DNA of 64,000 bases, taken from the NCBI RefSeq assembly GCF_000745475.1, contig NZ_JQJJ01000010.1:372001-436000 (forward strand), in the 5' to 3' direction. Numbering within the stretch: position 1 is the first letter of the stretch; every line of letters begins with the position of its first letter. Both the position numbers and the translations under genes were made by a program. Under the pieces are notes generated by a model, which was not told the origin of the DNA, made no database searches, and was given only the letters and a program-made list of their open reading frames with translations. Of this stretch, positions 1 to 9,350 are shown piece by piece. Source of the stretch: Allobosea sp. UNC402CLCol (GTDB lineage: Bacteria > Pseudomonadota > Alphaproteobacteria > Rhizobiales > Beijerinckiaceae).

Positions 1-1407
1 GCGGGCATAGCCGTTGGAATCGGTCTTCGCCGTGCCGAGCACCTCGTTGTTGCGGGCGATCAGGCGCAGCTCGGCATTGGCGATCGGCTTGGCGTCGGCC
101 AGCGAGCGGGCGAGCACATGCACGCCGTCCGGCCCGGAGAAGGAGGTCAGGCCGAGATCGGAGACGACGAACCACTGCGTCGCGCGGGTCGAGCCGTCAT
201 CGTAGGAATCGCCGTCGTCGCCGGTCGCGAGCGCGGCCGGGCCGCCCGAAGGCTTGGCGAACATGACATAGACGCCGGGTTTCAGGCTGCCGACCGCCTC
301 GACCACCGGGAAGGCGGTGACGACGTCCTTGTTGAGCTCGGACTTCACGTCCATCGTGCCGGTCCAGACGCTCTGGCCCTTGTCGGAGGCGATCTGGCGG
401 GATTGCCACGAGCCGAGCTGGCTCAGGAAGTCGTCGGAATGGACCGAGTTGATCAGGTTGCGGTCGCCGATCCGCATCACCTCGAGGTCGAGCTTGCCGG
501 AATTGACCGAAACGACCGGGATGCCCTGCTGGCCGGTGCGGGGCAGGACGTAGTTCTTGCCGGTGAAGCGGACGGAGGGCGTGCGGTCGCGGACATAGAT
601 CTCGTAATTGGCCGATTTCAGCAGCGTCTCGTCGGGGATGGCGGAGGGCACGCCCTGGCGGATGACGATGGCGTAGCGCTCGCCATGGCGCAGCCCGTCG
701 ACGCAGATCTGGCGTTCCTCGCCGCTGACGGCGAAATCGCCGGAGCCGCCGGAGATCGCGACATAGGGCGCGAAATCGACATTGCCGCGGGCGAGCGGTT
801 CGGAGAATTCGAAGCAGGCGCGCGGGGAGGCGGCGTCGGAATCGACCTGGTTCGAGAGCAGGCGGAAGCCGCGTTTTTCGCGCAGATCCTCATAGCTCTT
901 CTGCAGCGAGGCATTGGCGGCGAGGTCGAGGCTGAGGCGATAGGTCGTCAGCGCCGGGCGCCAGAGCTCGTATTTCTCGAAGGTCTGGGCGAGCACGCCG
1001 AGCGAGGAGGCCTCGTCGGTGCGGTTGCTGGCGCGGCTATAGGCGAGATAGGCGGCGGTGATGGCGCGCTCGCGCATCTCCCAGCGCTCGCGATAGTCGC
1101 GCGGCTCGATGCCGCTGGCGGCGCGGGCCATCAGGCGCCAGGCGGCGGCATTGCCGGAATCGGCGACCACGGCGGCATTGGCGAGCGGCAGGGCGCCGCG
1201 CGCATCGCCGCGCCCGAGCACGATGTCGCCGGCGCGGACGAGATCGGCCGCCGGGCGGTTGCCGGCCGCGACCTCGCGCTTCAGCCGCTCCTCCAGCCTC
1301 TGCCCGTCGGCCGCGAGATCGGTGCGGACATAGGCCTTCTGGGCGAAGGCCGGGGCGGCCGCGAAGCTCAGGCAGAGCGCGACCAGGAGGCGGGACAACA
1401 GGTTCAT
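1..1407 (-). CDS. Alpha-2-macroglobulin family protein, N-terminal part (cut by window edge)
   Basis: The frame is open from an ATG at 1407 down to base 1, giving 469 codons with no stop, so the C-terminal remainder lies outside the window. The first 22 or so residues form a signal peptide ending in AFA. A helical, tetratricopeptide-like stretch follows. From about residue 200 the protein becomes beta-rich, and near the edge it reads like a macroglobulin domain (residues LIARNNEVLGTAKTDSNGYA). This is the architecture of the large bacterial periplasmic alpha-2-macroglobulins (YfhM type), which trap proteases and usually sit beside a penicillin-binding protein pbpC. A GAGGA ribosome site lies 6 bases before the ATG. 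The thioester region is not visible, so trap activity cannot be judged. Confidence 0.85.
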   Translation of the reverse strand, partial: MNLLSRLLVALCLSFAAAPAFAQKAYVRTDLAADGQRLEERLKREVAAGNRPAADLVRAGDIVLGRGDARGALPLANAAVVADSGNAAAWRLMARAASGIEPRDYRERWEMRERAITAAYLAYSRASNRTDEASSLGVLAQTFEKYELWRPALTTYRLSLDLAANASLQKSYEDLREKRGFRLLSNQVDSDAASPRACFEFSEPLARGNVDFAPYVAISGGSGDFAVSGEERQICVDGLRHGERYAIVIRQGVPSAIPDETLLKSANYEIYVRDRTPSVRFTGKNYVLPRTGQQGIPVVSVNSGKLDLEVMRIGDRNLINSVHSDDFLSQLGSWQSRQIASDKGQSVWTGTMDVKSELNKDVVTAFPVVEAVGSLKPGVYVMFAKPSGGPAALATGDDGDSYDDGSTRATQWFVVSDLGLTSFSGPDGVHVLARSLADAKPIANAELRLIARNNEVLGTAKTDSNGYAR

Positions 1408-1576
1408 CGTCGATCCTCTTCGGCGGCCGAGGGCTTCAGCGTGGCTGGCGAAGGCTTCGGACCGATGACGGTGCTGAACGGGCCGGCAGGCTATCACCGC
1501 GCCGCGCCCGTGCAAGTCATGCGCGTGAAGGATGCGGCGGCGCTGCGCGCGGGCTAGGCGGTTCGATCGGGAAATA

Positions 1577-1691
1577 CGCGTGTCATCCCGGACGGAGCGA
1601 AGCGGAGATCCGGGATCCATGCCGGAGCCTTTATCGGATGGGCTCCGGCACGGATCCCGGGTCTCCCTGCGGTCGCCCGGGATGACACGCG
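1577..1691. repeat. Intergenic palindromic element (GTCATCCCGG family)
   Basis: Perfect 15-base inverted arms at 1577-1591 and 1677-1691 enclose a second, imperfect stem built around GCCGGAGCC and GGCTCCGGC. The element fills the middle of the 365-base gap between the divergent alpha-2-macroglobulin and peptidoglycan-binding genes. Related elements with the same outer GTCAT/ATGAC logic occur at 17694, 35208 and 36689. Apart from this repeat I see only short promoter-sized flanks in the gap. Confidence 0.75.
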
Positions 1692-1772
1692 CTGGGATGC
1701 CTTTCTCCGGTTGCAGCGCCAGGCGTTCTGACGCTCAATGCAGCCGCTTCGCCGCTTGCCGAGGACGAGACC

Positions 1773-3212
1773 ATGTTGCCTGACGATCGAAACCGAGCGC
1801 GAATCAAGCAAGCCGGTGCGGCCCTGCTCGGTCTGGCGCTGCTGGTGGCCGCGTCGGGCACACAGGCGCAGGCTCCCACCCCGGCCGCGCCCAATCCGCA
1901 GATGGCGGCGGCGCAGGCGAGCTTCGAGGCGCTGCCCGAGGCCGAGCGCAAGGCGATCCAGACCGATCTGATCTGGGCGGGCCAGTTCAACGGCGCGGTC
2001 AGCGGCTCCTTCGGCCCGCTGACCTTCCGCGCGATCAATGCGCTCAAGGGCGGGCGCGGGCCGGCGGACGGCATCCTCGCTCCGGCCGATCGCGCGGCAC
2101 TGGCCAAGGCGGCGCAGGCGGCACGCGATGCCGCCGGCTTCCGGCTGATCAATGACGACAAGACCGGGGTGCGCATCGGCATTCCCGGTAAGCTCCTGCC
2201 CAAGCGCGACGCGACGCCCGCTGGCGGCAGCCGCTGGCAGAGCGCCGACGACAAGGTGACGCTCGACACCACCGCCTCGCCGCCGGGCGACGATCTCGCG
2301 GCGCTGTTCGAGAAGGCCACCGCTGTCAGCCCGAACAGTCCGCGCAAGATCACCTACAAGCTGCTCCGGCCGGATTTCTTCGTCGTCACCGGGGAGACGC
2401 CGACAGGGCGGTTCTATCGCCGGCTCGCGGCCGGGCCGCAGGGCCTGCGCGGCTTCTCGATCGGCTACGACAAGGCGCTGGCACCGACCGTCGACAAGCT
2501 CGTCATCGCGATCGCCGCGAGCTTCGAGCCCTTCCCGACCGGGCCGGCGCCTGCAAGCGGGACTGCTGTCGCCAGTGCTGCTGCGCCGGCATCGGCGCCG
2601 CCGCTGACGCAGCCGGCGGCACGCAGCAACGAGCGCTATGGCGTCGCGGTGCTGCTCTCCGACAAGGTCGCGCTCGGCGCGGCGTCGGCGGCCGAGGGCT
2701 GCCGCAGCCTGCGGGCCGGCGGGCGCACCGCCAAGCCGCGCGCCAAGGATGCCAGCGGCCTCGTGCTGCTCGATCTCGACGGAACCGGCGCGGCCAGGCC
2801 GCCCGCATTGGCGGGGCAGGTGCCGGATGCGGGCGCGGCGTTGGTGTTGGTGGCCTTCAGCGACGATGCCGGCAAGCGCGCCGCGGTCGCGCTGCCGGGG
2901 CAGGCCCTGCGCGCCACCACCGGGGCGGCGGTGCTGGCGCCGCTGCAACCCGGACAGGCCGGAAGCCCGGCCTTCGACCGTCAGGGCCGGCTCGTCGGGC
3001 TGGTGACCGCCAACCCATCCGACAAGCAACTCGTCGCCGGCATCGCGCCGCAGCGTTCCTATGCGCTGGCGGATTCCGCCGCGATCCAGGGCGTTCTCGG
3101 CAATGCCGGCCTGTCGCTGACGACCGATTCAGGCGCTGCCGCCAGCCTCAGCACCGGCGCGGTTGTCGACAAGGTCTCGGGCGCGGTCGTGCCGCTGGTC
3201 TGCGGCTTGTAG
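1773..3212 (+). CDS. Peptidoglycan-binding protein with degenerate trypsin-like domain
   Basis: A 479-residue exported protein. A hydrophobic signal segment ends near residue 33 (TQAQA). Residues about 50-100 resemble a PG_binding_1 fold (IQTDLIWAGQFNGAVSG). A proline/alanine linker lies near residues 255-285. The C-terminal half looks like the trypsin-like fold seen in Hyphomicrobiales serine proteases, but the catalytic positions appear lost. The usual TNAHVVEGC segment reads as LGAASAAEGC (His replaced around Ser305), the DLALL segment reads SGLVLLDL, and the GNSGGP loop reads GQAGSPA at 394-400. It is therefore probably a non-catalytic wall-binding protein. It is monocistronic and divergent from the alpha-2-macroglobulin gene. 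The domain call is by eye. Confidence 0.65.
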   Translation: MLPDDRNRARIKQAGAALLGLALLVAASGTQAQAPTPAAPNPQMAAAQASFEALPEAERKAIQTDLIWAGQFNGAVSGSFGPLTFRAINALKGGRGPADGILAPADRAALAKAAQAARDAAGFRLINDDKTGVRIGIPGKLLPKRDATPAGGSRWQSADDKVTLDTTASPPGDDLAALFEKATAVSPNSPRKITYKLLRPDFFVVTGETPTGRFYRRLAAGPQGLRGFSIGYDKALAPTVDKLVIAIAASFEPFPTGPAPASGTAVASAAAPASAPPLTQPAARSNERYGVAVLLSDKVALGAASAAEGCRSLRAGGRTAKPRAKDASGLVLLDLDGTGAARPPALAGQVPDAGAALVLVAFSDDAGKRAAVALPGQALRATTGAAVLAPLQPGQAGSPAFDRQGRLVGLVTANPSDKQLVAGIAPQRSYALADSAAIQGVLGNAGLSLTTDSGAAASLSTGAVVDKVSGAVVPLVCGL

Positions 3213-3422
3213 CGCTTTTCAGCGCCGGTTCCCCGAAGCCCTCGCTGCGGGGAGCGCCCATGCTCGCCGTGACGAAACCCGCTGGAAAAGGCTCTTTCTT
3301 CGCCGAAATGCGCAGTTGCCACCGCTTCCGCGATCGGTTCAGATGACCCGGTTATCTCAAGAGCGCCCCGCCGGTGGTGAGGAGCGCTCAGTCCCTAAAA
3401 CGATTTAGCGGAGGAATGACAG

Positions 3423-4412
3423 ATGACCACCCTCGACAGACGCAGTGTGCTCAAGGGAGCGGCGGCGGGGGCTGCCGGCCTGATCGCCGCGCCTGCCATC
3501 GCACAGGCCAAGTTCCCATCCCGTCCCGTCACCCTGGTATGCCCCTGGGGAGCCGGCGGCGGCACCGATGCCGTCGTCCGCATCATCGCCTCGCTGCTGG
3601 AAAAGAGCCTCGGCCAGCCCTTCAGCGTCGTGAACCGCACCGGTGGTTCCGGTGTGGTCGGCCATTCCGCGATCGCGACGGCGCCGCCGGACGGCTACAC
3701 GCTCGGCATCATCACCTCCGAGATCGCGATGATGCATCACCAGGGGCTGACGCAACTGACCTATGCCAGCTACACGCCGCTGGCGCTGATGAACGACGAC
3801 CCGCCGGGCGTGCAGGTGAAGTCGGATTCGCCCTACAAGGACGTGAAGAAGCTCGCGGATGCGATCAAGGCCGCGCCCGCCGGCAAGTTCAAGGCGTCCG
3901 GCACCGGGCAGGGCGGCATCTGGCATCTCGCCCTCGTCGGCTGGATGCAGGCGATGGGGCTGAAGCCCGACCATGTCGCCTGGGTTCCCTCGAACGGCGC
4001 CGCGCCCGCGATGCAGGACCTCGCCGCGGGCGGGCTCGACCTCGTGACCTGCTCCGTGCCCGAGGCGCGCGCGATGATCGATGCCGGCCGCGCCAAGGCA
4101 CTCGCCATCATGGCGGCGGAGCGCAACCCGCAATTCAAGGACGTGCCGACACTGAAGGAGGCGCTGAACATCGAGGTTCCGCTCGGCTCCTGGCGCGGCA
4201 TCGGGGGGCCGAAGAACCTGCCGCCGGACGTCGCCAAGCTGCTCTCCGCCGAGCTGAAGAAGATCTACGACTCGCAGGAGTACAAGGACTTCATGAATTC
4301 GCGCGGCCTCTCGATGAAATATGCGGACGCGGAGAATTTCGGCTCCTTCATGGCCGAGAGCGACAAGGCGATGGGCGCCTTCATGAAGGCGGGCGGGCTC
4401 GCCAAGGGCTGA
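3423..4412 (+). CDS. tctC: Tripartite tricarboxylate transporter substrate-binding protein (TctC/Bug family)
   Basis: A 329-residue periplasmic binding protein. The N-terminus carries a twin-arginine style signal (DRRSVLKGAAAG) cleaved near APAIAQA. The mature part shows the Bug-family opening FPSRPVTLVCPWGAGGGTD and the ligand-loop region VNRTGGSGVVG. These proteins capture carboxylates and deliver them to a TctAB membrane pair, and both partners follow on the same strand, so this is a complete TTT transporter. A GGAGG site sits 6 bases before the ATG. The upstream 200 bases hold a small CTAAA/TTTAG dyad at 3395-3408. The substrate cannot be read from sequence; citrate, aromatic acids and other dicarboxylates are all possible. 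Confidence 0.9.
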   Translation: MTTLDRRSVLKGAAAGAAGLIAAPAIAQAKFPSRPVTLVCPWGAGGGTDAVVRIIASLLEKSLGQPFSVVNRTGGSGVVGHSAIATAPPDGYTLGIITSEIAMMHHQGLTQLTYASYTPLALMNDDPPGVQVKSDSPYKDVKKLADAIKAAPAGKFKASGTGQGGIWHLALVGWMQAMGLKPDHVAWVPSNGAAPAMQDLAAGGLDLVTCSVPEARAMIDAGRAKALAIMAAERNPQFKDVPTLKEALNIEVPLGSWRGIGGPKNLPPDVAKLLSAELKKIYDSQEYKDFMNSRGLSMKYADAENFGSFMAESDKAMGAFMKAGGLAKG

Positions 4413-4490
4413 CGCTCGGACCTCACGCAGCCGGGCGCGGCCGCATACGCCGCGACCGGCCTCTTCCCGTCACGAAAGCCGTTTTTGCCC

Positions 4491-4982
4491 ATGCTCCTCT
4501 CAGACAAGGTCACCGGAGGTGTCGTCGCCGTTCTGGGCGGCCTCGCCTTCGCCTATGGCTCGCAACTGCCGCCGGTGCCCGGCCAGCAGATCGGCCCTTC
4601 CGCCTTCCCGATGGTGATCGGTGCTGGCCTCGTCCTCTGCGGCGGGCTGATCATGCTCGGGATCGGCCATCGCTTCGAGGAGGTCGCCGAGGCCGATCTC
4701 GCCAGTCATACGGCGCCGGAGCAGCTCGCGCCGCTGCCGGCCTGGCGCAACTGGCTGGCCTTGCTGCCGCCGGCGCTGCTGGCCTTCTATGCGCTGGTCT
4801 CGGAGACGCTGGGCTTCCTGCCGACGTCGGCGATCATGGTCCTGGTGGCGAGCCTCGCCTTCGGAGCCAGGCCGAAGCTCGCCGTGCCCCTCGCGATCAT
4901 CGCGCCCTTCGTCATCAACCTGATCTTCCTGAAGCTGCTGCGCGTGCCGCTGCCCGGCGGCATCCTGCCCTTCCCCTGGTGA
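4491..4982 (+). CDS. tctB: Tripartite tricarboxylate transporter small membrane subunit (TctB)
   Basis: A 163-residue inner-membrane protein with four predicted hydrophobic segments: about residues 10-26, 38-58, 86-105 and 110-150. This length and topology fit TctB, the poorly conserved small subunit that pairs with TctA. It lies 78 bases after tctC and 13 bases before tctA, so the three are probably one transcript. I chose the ATG at 4491. An upstream TTG two codons earlier would add only Met-Pro. Family assignment relies mainly on position between tctC and tctA plus the hydrophobic pattern (GPSAFPMVIGAGL near the N-terminus is typical). Confidence 0.88.
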   Translation: MLLSDKVTGGVVAVLGGLAFAYGSQLPPVPGQQIGPSAFPMVIGAGLVLCGGLIMLGIGHRFEEVAEADLASHTAPEQLAPLPAWRNWLALLPPALLAFYALVSETLGFLPTSAIMVLVASLAFGARPKLAVPLAIIAPFVINLIFLKLLRVPLPGGILPFPW

Positions 4983-4995
4983 GCGAGGCCTGACG

Positions 4996-6498
4996 ATGGA
5001 CACCGTCATCAAGGCCTTCGGGCTGGTCTTCCAATTCGACGTGATGATCGCGATCGTTGCCTCCGCCTTCTACGGGCTGACGGTCGGCGCGCTGCCCGGC
5101 CTGTCCGCGACGATGGCGACGGCGCTGCTGGTGCCGGTCACCTTCTATCTCTCGCCGATCGCCGCGATCGCGACGATCATCACGGCATCGGCGATGGCGA
5201 TCTTCTCCGGCGACATTCCGGGCTGCCTCCTGCGCATCCCCGGCACGCCGGCCTCGGCCGCCTATACCGACGAGGCCTATGCGATGACGCGCAAGGGCCA
5301 GGCGGAGACGGCGCTCGGCATCTGCCTGTGGTTCTCGGCACTGGGCGGCATCGCCGGCACGCTCTCGCTGATGCTGATCGCGCCGCTGCTGGCCGATGTC
5401 GCGCTCTCCTTCTCGACCTATGAGAATTTCTGGCTCGCCATGCTCGGCCTGATGTGTTCGACGCTGGTGGCGCGGTCCTCGCCGATCAAGGCGATCGCGG
5501 CGATGCTGCTCGGCCTGCTGATCACCTGCATCGGCATCGACAATCCCGGCGGCGTGCCGCGCTTCACCTTCGGCTCGACCGACCTGCTCGGCGGCATCGA
5601 GCCGATCCCGGCGCTGGTCGGCGTCTTCGCGCTGGCCGAGGTGATGCGCGCGCTGACCGAGCGCGAACCGCCCAAGATCGAAAACCGGCGCCTGGGCTCC
5701 ATTCTCAAGGGGCAGTGGAAGCTCACCAAGGAATACCCCAAGCAGCAGACGCGCGGGAATATCGTCGGCATCATCATCGGCGTGCTGCCGGGCGCCGGCG
5801 CCGACATGGCGGCCTGGGTCAGCTATGCGATGGCCAAGCGCTTCTCGAAGACGCCCGAGAAGTTCGGCACCGGCCATCCCGAAGGGCTGATCGAGGCCGG
5901 CGCCTCCAACAACGCCTCGCTTGCCTCGGGCTGGGTGCCGGCGCTGCTCTTCGGCATTCCCGGCGATACCATCACCGCCATCGCCATCGGCGTGCTCTAC
6001 ATGAAGGGGCTGAACCCCGGGCCGACGCTGTTCACCCAGCAGGCCGAGAGCATGTACGCGCTCTACATCATCTTCATCCTCGGCAACATCATCATGATCC
6101 CGTTCGGCATCGTCATGATCCGGCTGGCGAGCAAGGTCGTCGGCGCGCCGCGCTCGGCGGTGATGCCGGTGATCATGATCTTCTGCGCGGTCGGCGCCTT
6201 CGCCACGGCCGGCAACAACCTGTTCGCGGTCTGGTGCGTCGCCCTCTTCGGCATCATCGGCTTCGTGATGGAGAAGAACGGCTATCCGGTCGCGGCGATG
6301 GTGCTCGGCATCGTCATGGGGACGATGGTGGAGCAGAGCTTCGTCACCTCGCTGATCAAGTCGGACGGTTCGATCCTGCCCTTCTTCGAGCGGCCGGTCT
6401 CGTCCGTGCTCGCGGCGATGACGGTTGCGGCGCTGCTCTGGCCGGTCTTCTCCTGGACGCGCGACTGGCTGAGGGGGCGGAGAGCCGTGGCGGCCTGA
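4996..6498 (+). CDS. tctA: Tripartite tricarboxylate transporter large membrane subunit (TctA)
   Basis: A 500-residue polytopic membrane protein with about ten to twelve hydrophobic segments. Hallmarks of the family are visible: GALPGLSATMATALLVP near residue 30, IPGTPASA near 75, and GVLPGAGADMAAWVSYA near 265, the paired glycine-rich loops typical of TctA. It forms the proton- or sodium-driven channel that receives substrate from TctC. It is the last gene of the tct operon and runs toward a convergent enoyl-CoA hydratase only 7 bases away. No terminator hairpin is visible in that tiny gap. Confidence 0.93.
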   Translation: MDTVIKAFGLVFQFDVMIAIVASAFYGLTVGALPGLSATMATALLVPVTFYLSPIAAIATIITASAMAIFSGDIPGCLLRIPGTPASAAYTDEAYAMTRKGQAETALGICLWFSALGGIAGTLSLMLIAPLLADVALSFSTYENFWLAMLGLMCSTLVARSSPIKAIAAMLLGLLITCIGIDNPGGVPRFTFGSTDLLGGIEPIPALVGVFALAEVMRALTEREPPKIENRRLGSILKGQWKLTKEYPKQQTRGNIVGIIIGVLPGAGADMAAWVSYAMAKRFSKTPEKFGTGHPEGLIEAGASNNASLASGWVPALLFGIPGDTITAIAIGVLYMKGLNPGPTLFTQQAESMYALYIIFILGNIIMIPFGIVMIRLASKVVGAPRSAVMPVIMIFCAVGAFATAGNNLFAVWCVALFGIIGFVMEKNGYPVAAMVLGIVMGTMVEQSFVTSLIKSDGSILPFFERPVSSVLAAMTVAALLWPVFSWTRDWLRGRRAVAA

Positions 6499-6505
6499 CG
6501 GGCCG

Positions 6506-7258
6506 TCACGACTTCTTCAGGAACGCCGCAAATGCCGCCATGGCCTCGGCCGAGCGCAGGCGCTCGCCGAAATGATGCGCCTCCGTCGCGATGGTTTCGG
6601 CCACCGCAGCAGCAGAGCCGCGCTTCAGCAGCATCTTGGTCAGGGCGACCGATTGCGGCGGCAGTGCCGCCAGCGCCTTCGCCTTGGCGAGCCCATGCTC
6701 CAGCGCCGTGCCCTCCGGTACCACGGCATTGACGAGCCCAGCCCCGGCGGCGGTCCCCGCGTCGAAGGCCTCGCCCAGCATCAGCAGTTCCGCCGCCTTC
6801 TTCGAGCCCGCGACCAGCGGCAGGAGATAGCTCGACCCGCCCTCGGGCGAGAGGCCGAGCGCGACGAAGGGCAGGCGGAAGCTCGCACCGCTGCCTGCGA
6901 AGGCGAGATCGCAATGCAGCAGCATCGTCGTGCCGATGCCGACAGCAAAACCCTCGACGGCGGCGACGATGGGCTTCTTCGCCGTCGAGATCGCGTCGAG
7001 GAAGTCGATGGCGACGCGCGGGCCTTCGCCGGCTGCGGCCGCCGCGGCGAAATCCTTGATGTCGTTGCCGCTGGTGAAGCAGCCGCCGGCGCCGGTCAGC
7101 AGGATGGCGCGGACCGCGTCATCCGCCTCGGCCGTGGCGATGGCCGCGATCAGCCCGGCATAGCTGGCGCGGTCGAGCGCGTTCTTCCGGTCGGGCCGGT
7201 TCATGGTGACCTGCACGACGCCCGCCGCGACGATCTCGCTCAACACGCTTTCGCTCAT
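6506..7258 (-). CDS. Enoyl-CoA hydratase/isomerase family protein
   Basis: A 250-residue crotonase-fold enzyme. The start chosen is the Met of [10 protein letters not shown] at 7258; a longer reading from 7318 would add 20 residues of non-homologous sequence. Visible crotonase features are [11 protein letters not shown], the oxyanion-hole segment [10 protein letters not shown] near residue 65, and [23 protein letters not shown] near 95-115. The second catalytic glutamate region ([14 protein letters not shown]) is present. Members hydrate or isomerise enoyl-CoA thioesters in fatty acid or aromatic acid breakdown. The gene stands alone, convergent with tctA, so the specific substrate is unknown. 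Paralogous 2-(1,2-epoxy-phenylacetyl)-CoA isomerases look similar. Confidence 0.87.
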   Translation of the reverse strand: MSESVLSEIVAAGVVQVTMNRPDRKNALDRASYAGLIAAIATAEADDAVRAILLTGAGGCFTSGNDIKDFAAAAAAGEGPRVAIDFLDAISTAKKPIVAAVEGFAVGIGTTMLLHCDLAFAGSGASFRLPFVALGLSPEGGSSYLLPLVAGSKKAAELLMLGEAFDAGTAAGAGLVNAVVPEGTALEHGLAKAKALAALPPQSVALTKMLLKRGSAAAVAETIATEAHHFGERLRSAEAMAAFAAFLKKS

Positions 7259-7457
7259 CTCGGTCCGCCTTCCGGGGAATGTCCTGCCGGGATGGCATGC
7301 GCTTTCCCGGCCGGTCAAGCGAGGCGGGCTTCGCCTTTCGTCACGGATCGCCCGCCCTTCGCACCGGTGCCGTCGTCAAGCGGGAAGCGGAGCCTGCGCG
7401 ATTGCGCGCGGCGTACAAGCTCCTATCCTGCCGGACACGCCGATAGGGGAGAGACGC

Positions 7458-8519
7458 TTGGCATCCGGTCTGTTTGCATTGCTCGACGATGTCGCCGGCA
7501 TCGCCAAGGTCGCGGCGTCGTCCGTCGACGACATCGTGGCGCAGGCGGGCAAGGCGGGGGCCAAGGCGGCGGGCGTCGTCATCGACGATGCGGCGGTGAC
7601 GCCGCGCTATGCCGTCGGTTTCGCGGCCTCGCGCGAATTGCCGATCATCTGGCGCATCGCGCTGGGCTCGCTACGCAACAAGCTTCTCTTCCTGTTGCCC
7701 GGCGCGCTCATCCTGGCCGTGGTCGCGCCCTGGGCGATCACGCCGCTGCTGATGGCCGGCGGCGCCTATCTCTGCTTCGAGGGGGCGGAGAAGCTGCTGG
7801 AGCTGGTGCTGCCGCATGGATCGCAGGATAGCGCGAAGGCGGGGGAGGCGGCGGCCGGCGATCCCACGGCCCTCGAACGGCAGAAGATCGCGGGCGCGAT
7901 CAAGACCGATTTCATCCTCTCGGCCGAGATCATGGCGATCACGCTCGCGGGTGTGTCGGACCAGTCCTTCTGGATGAAGGCGGCCGTGCTCGCCATCGTC
8001 GGCATCGGCATCACCGCCGCCGTCTATGGCGTCGTCGCCCTGATCGTGAAGGCAGACGATGTCGGCGTGGCGCTCGCCGCCAATGCGCGCCCCGCCGCCA
8101 GCTTGCTGGGGCTGAGGCGGCTGGAACCCGGCGAGGCCAACTGGCCCGATCGCGCTTTGCGTTGGCTGACGCGGCCGCTCGGCCGCGGCCTCGTCGTCGG
8201 CATGCCCCATTTCCTCGGCCTGCTCGGCGCGGTCGGCACGGCGGCGATGCTCTGGGTCGGCGGCGGCATCATCATCCACGGGCTGGAAGGCTACGGGCTC
8301 GGCGCGCTCGGCCACTCCATCCACGATCTCTCGGTCGCGACCGGGAAAGCCCTTCCGGCCGGGTTGAGCGGAGCGGGCGAATGGCTGGTGGGCGCGGTGC
8401 TCGCGGCGGCCTTCGGCCTCGTCGTCGGCGGCATCGCCATCGTCGCGATGCATTGGGTGGTGAGCCCGATCTTCAAGCTGTTCCGCAAGGACGAGCGCAA
8501 GGCGTCACTCGGCGGCTAG
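7458..8519 (+). CDS. DUF808 (YedI-like) inner-membrane protein
   Basis: A 353-residue membrane protein that starts at a TTG preceded by AGGGGAGAG, giving MASGLFALLDDVAGIAK, the conserved N-terminus of DUF808/YedI proteins. Upstream in-frame ATGs would add sequence antisense to the neighbouring hydratase and are rejected. Hydrophobic segments fall near residues 72-95, 175-200, 245-270 and 305-335. A conserved segment AAVTPRYAVGFAASRELPI lies near residue 50. The molecular function of the family is not established. It is transcribed alone, convergent with the nitroreductase gene. Confidence 0.85.
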   Translation: MASGLFALLDDVAGIAKVAASSVDDIVAQAGKAGAKAAGVVIDDAAVTPRYAVGFAASRELPIIWRIALGSLRNKLLFLLPGALILAVVAPWAITPLLMAGGAYLCFEGAEKLLELVLPHGSQDSAKAGEAAAGDPTALERQKIAGAIKTDFILSAEIMAITLAGVSDQSFWMKAAVLAIVGIGITAAVYGVVALIVKADDVGVALAANARPAASLLGLRRLEPGEANWPDRALRWLTRPLGRGLVVGMPHFLGLLGAVGTAAMLWVGGGIIIHGLEGYGLGALGHSIHDLSVATGKALPAGLSGAGEWLVGAVLAAAFGLVVGGIAIVAMHWVVSPIFKLFRKDERKASLGG

Positions 8520-8530
8520 GCTTTCCCCGT

Positions 8531-9211
8531 TCAATCCAGCCAGGTGGTGAAGCTCTCGACCGGCTCACGCTCGGGCACCAGGCGGTTGGCCGGGGCGTCG
8601 GGGTCGGCCTTGCCGATGGCAATGCCGCAGACCACGACCTCGTCCTCAGGGATAGCGAGCTCGCGCCGCACGACCGGGTGGAACTGGGCGAAGATCGCCT
8701 GCGGGCAGGAATCGAGGCCGTGCCCCTGCGCGGCGATCAGCAGATTCTGCACGAACATGCCGAGATCGAGCCAGGAGCCGATCTCCAGATCGCGGTCGAT
8801 CGTGACCATCAGCGCGACTGGCGCGTCGAAGAAGCGCAGATTCGCCGCCGTCTGGCGCTTCATGCCCTCGATGTCGCCCTTCGCGACGCCGAGCAGGCCG
8901 TAGAGATCCCAGCCGACCTTGCGGCGGCGCGAGAGATAGGGCTCGCGGAAGCGCTCGGGATAATAGCGGTATTCCTCGGTGCCGGGGCGCTCGCCGGCCT
9001 CGAGCGCGGCGAGCAAGGCGGTTTCGAGCCGCGTCCGCGCCTGCGGGCCGATCACGCGGAGCTTCCAGGGCTGCATATTGGTGCCGGAGGGCGCCTGCGC
9101 CGCCAGATCGATCAGCCGGCGCAGCAAGGCGGGATCGACGGGGTCGGGCCGGAAGGCCCGGACGGCGCGGCGCGCGCGGATCGCACGTTCGACAGCTTCG
9201 GCGGGCGTCAT
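8531..9211 (-). CDS. Nitroreductase family FMN-dependent oxidoreductase
   Basis: A 226-residue flavoprotein of the nitroreductase superfamily. The N-terminus has the FMN phosphate-binding signature IRARRAVRAFRPDPVD, followed by AAQAPSGTNMQPW near residue 40, and the C-terminal part contains PEDEVVVCGIAIGKADPDAP, a frequent family motif near the FMN site. Such enzymes reduce nitro compounds, quinones or enones with NAD(P)H. The gene is single, divergent from the histidine phosphatase (139-base gap) and convergent with the DUF808 gene. Nothing in the context narrows the substrate. Confidence 0.88.
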   Translation of the reverse strand: MTPAEAVERAIRARRAVRAFRPDPVDPALLRRLIDLAAQAPSGTNMQPWKLRVIGPQARTRLETALLAALEAGERPGTEEYRYYPERFREPYLSRRRKVGWDLYGLLGVAKGDIEGMKRQTAANLRFFDAPVALMVTIDRDLEIGSWLDLGMFVQNLLIAAQGHGLDSCPQAIFAQFHPVVRRELAIPEDEVVVCGIAIGKADPDAPANRLVPEREPVESFTTWLD

Positions 9212-9350
9212 GGAAAGGTCGATCTCCTGCGGTCCTGTGTGTTCGGCAGCTTGCGGCGCAGTCTCGAATCGGTCGCGGCGCGGGTCTGCGTGGTTATCCT
9301 ATAGGCGGATGAGGCGGGCGGCATCGGCCGGCCCGCAGGGAGGAACGAGC

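Noticed and set aside
118..1557. A 479-codon plus-strand frame at the left edge
   Set aside because: It is antisense to the alpha-2-macroglobulin gene, which has a signal peptide, RBS and macroglobulin sequence.
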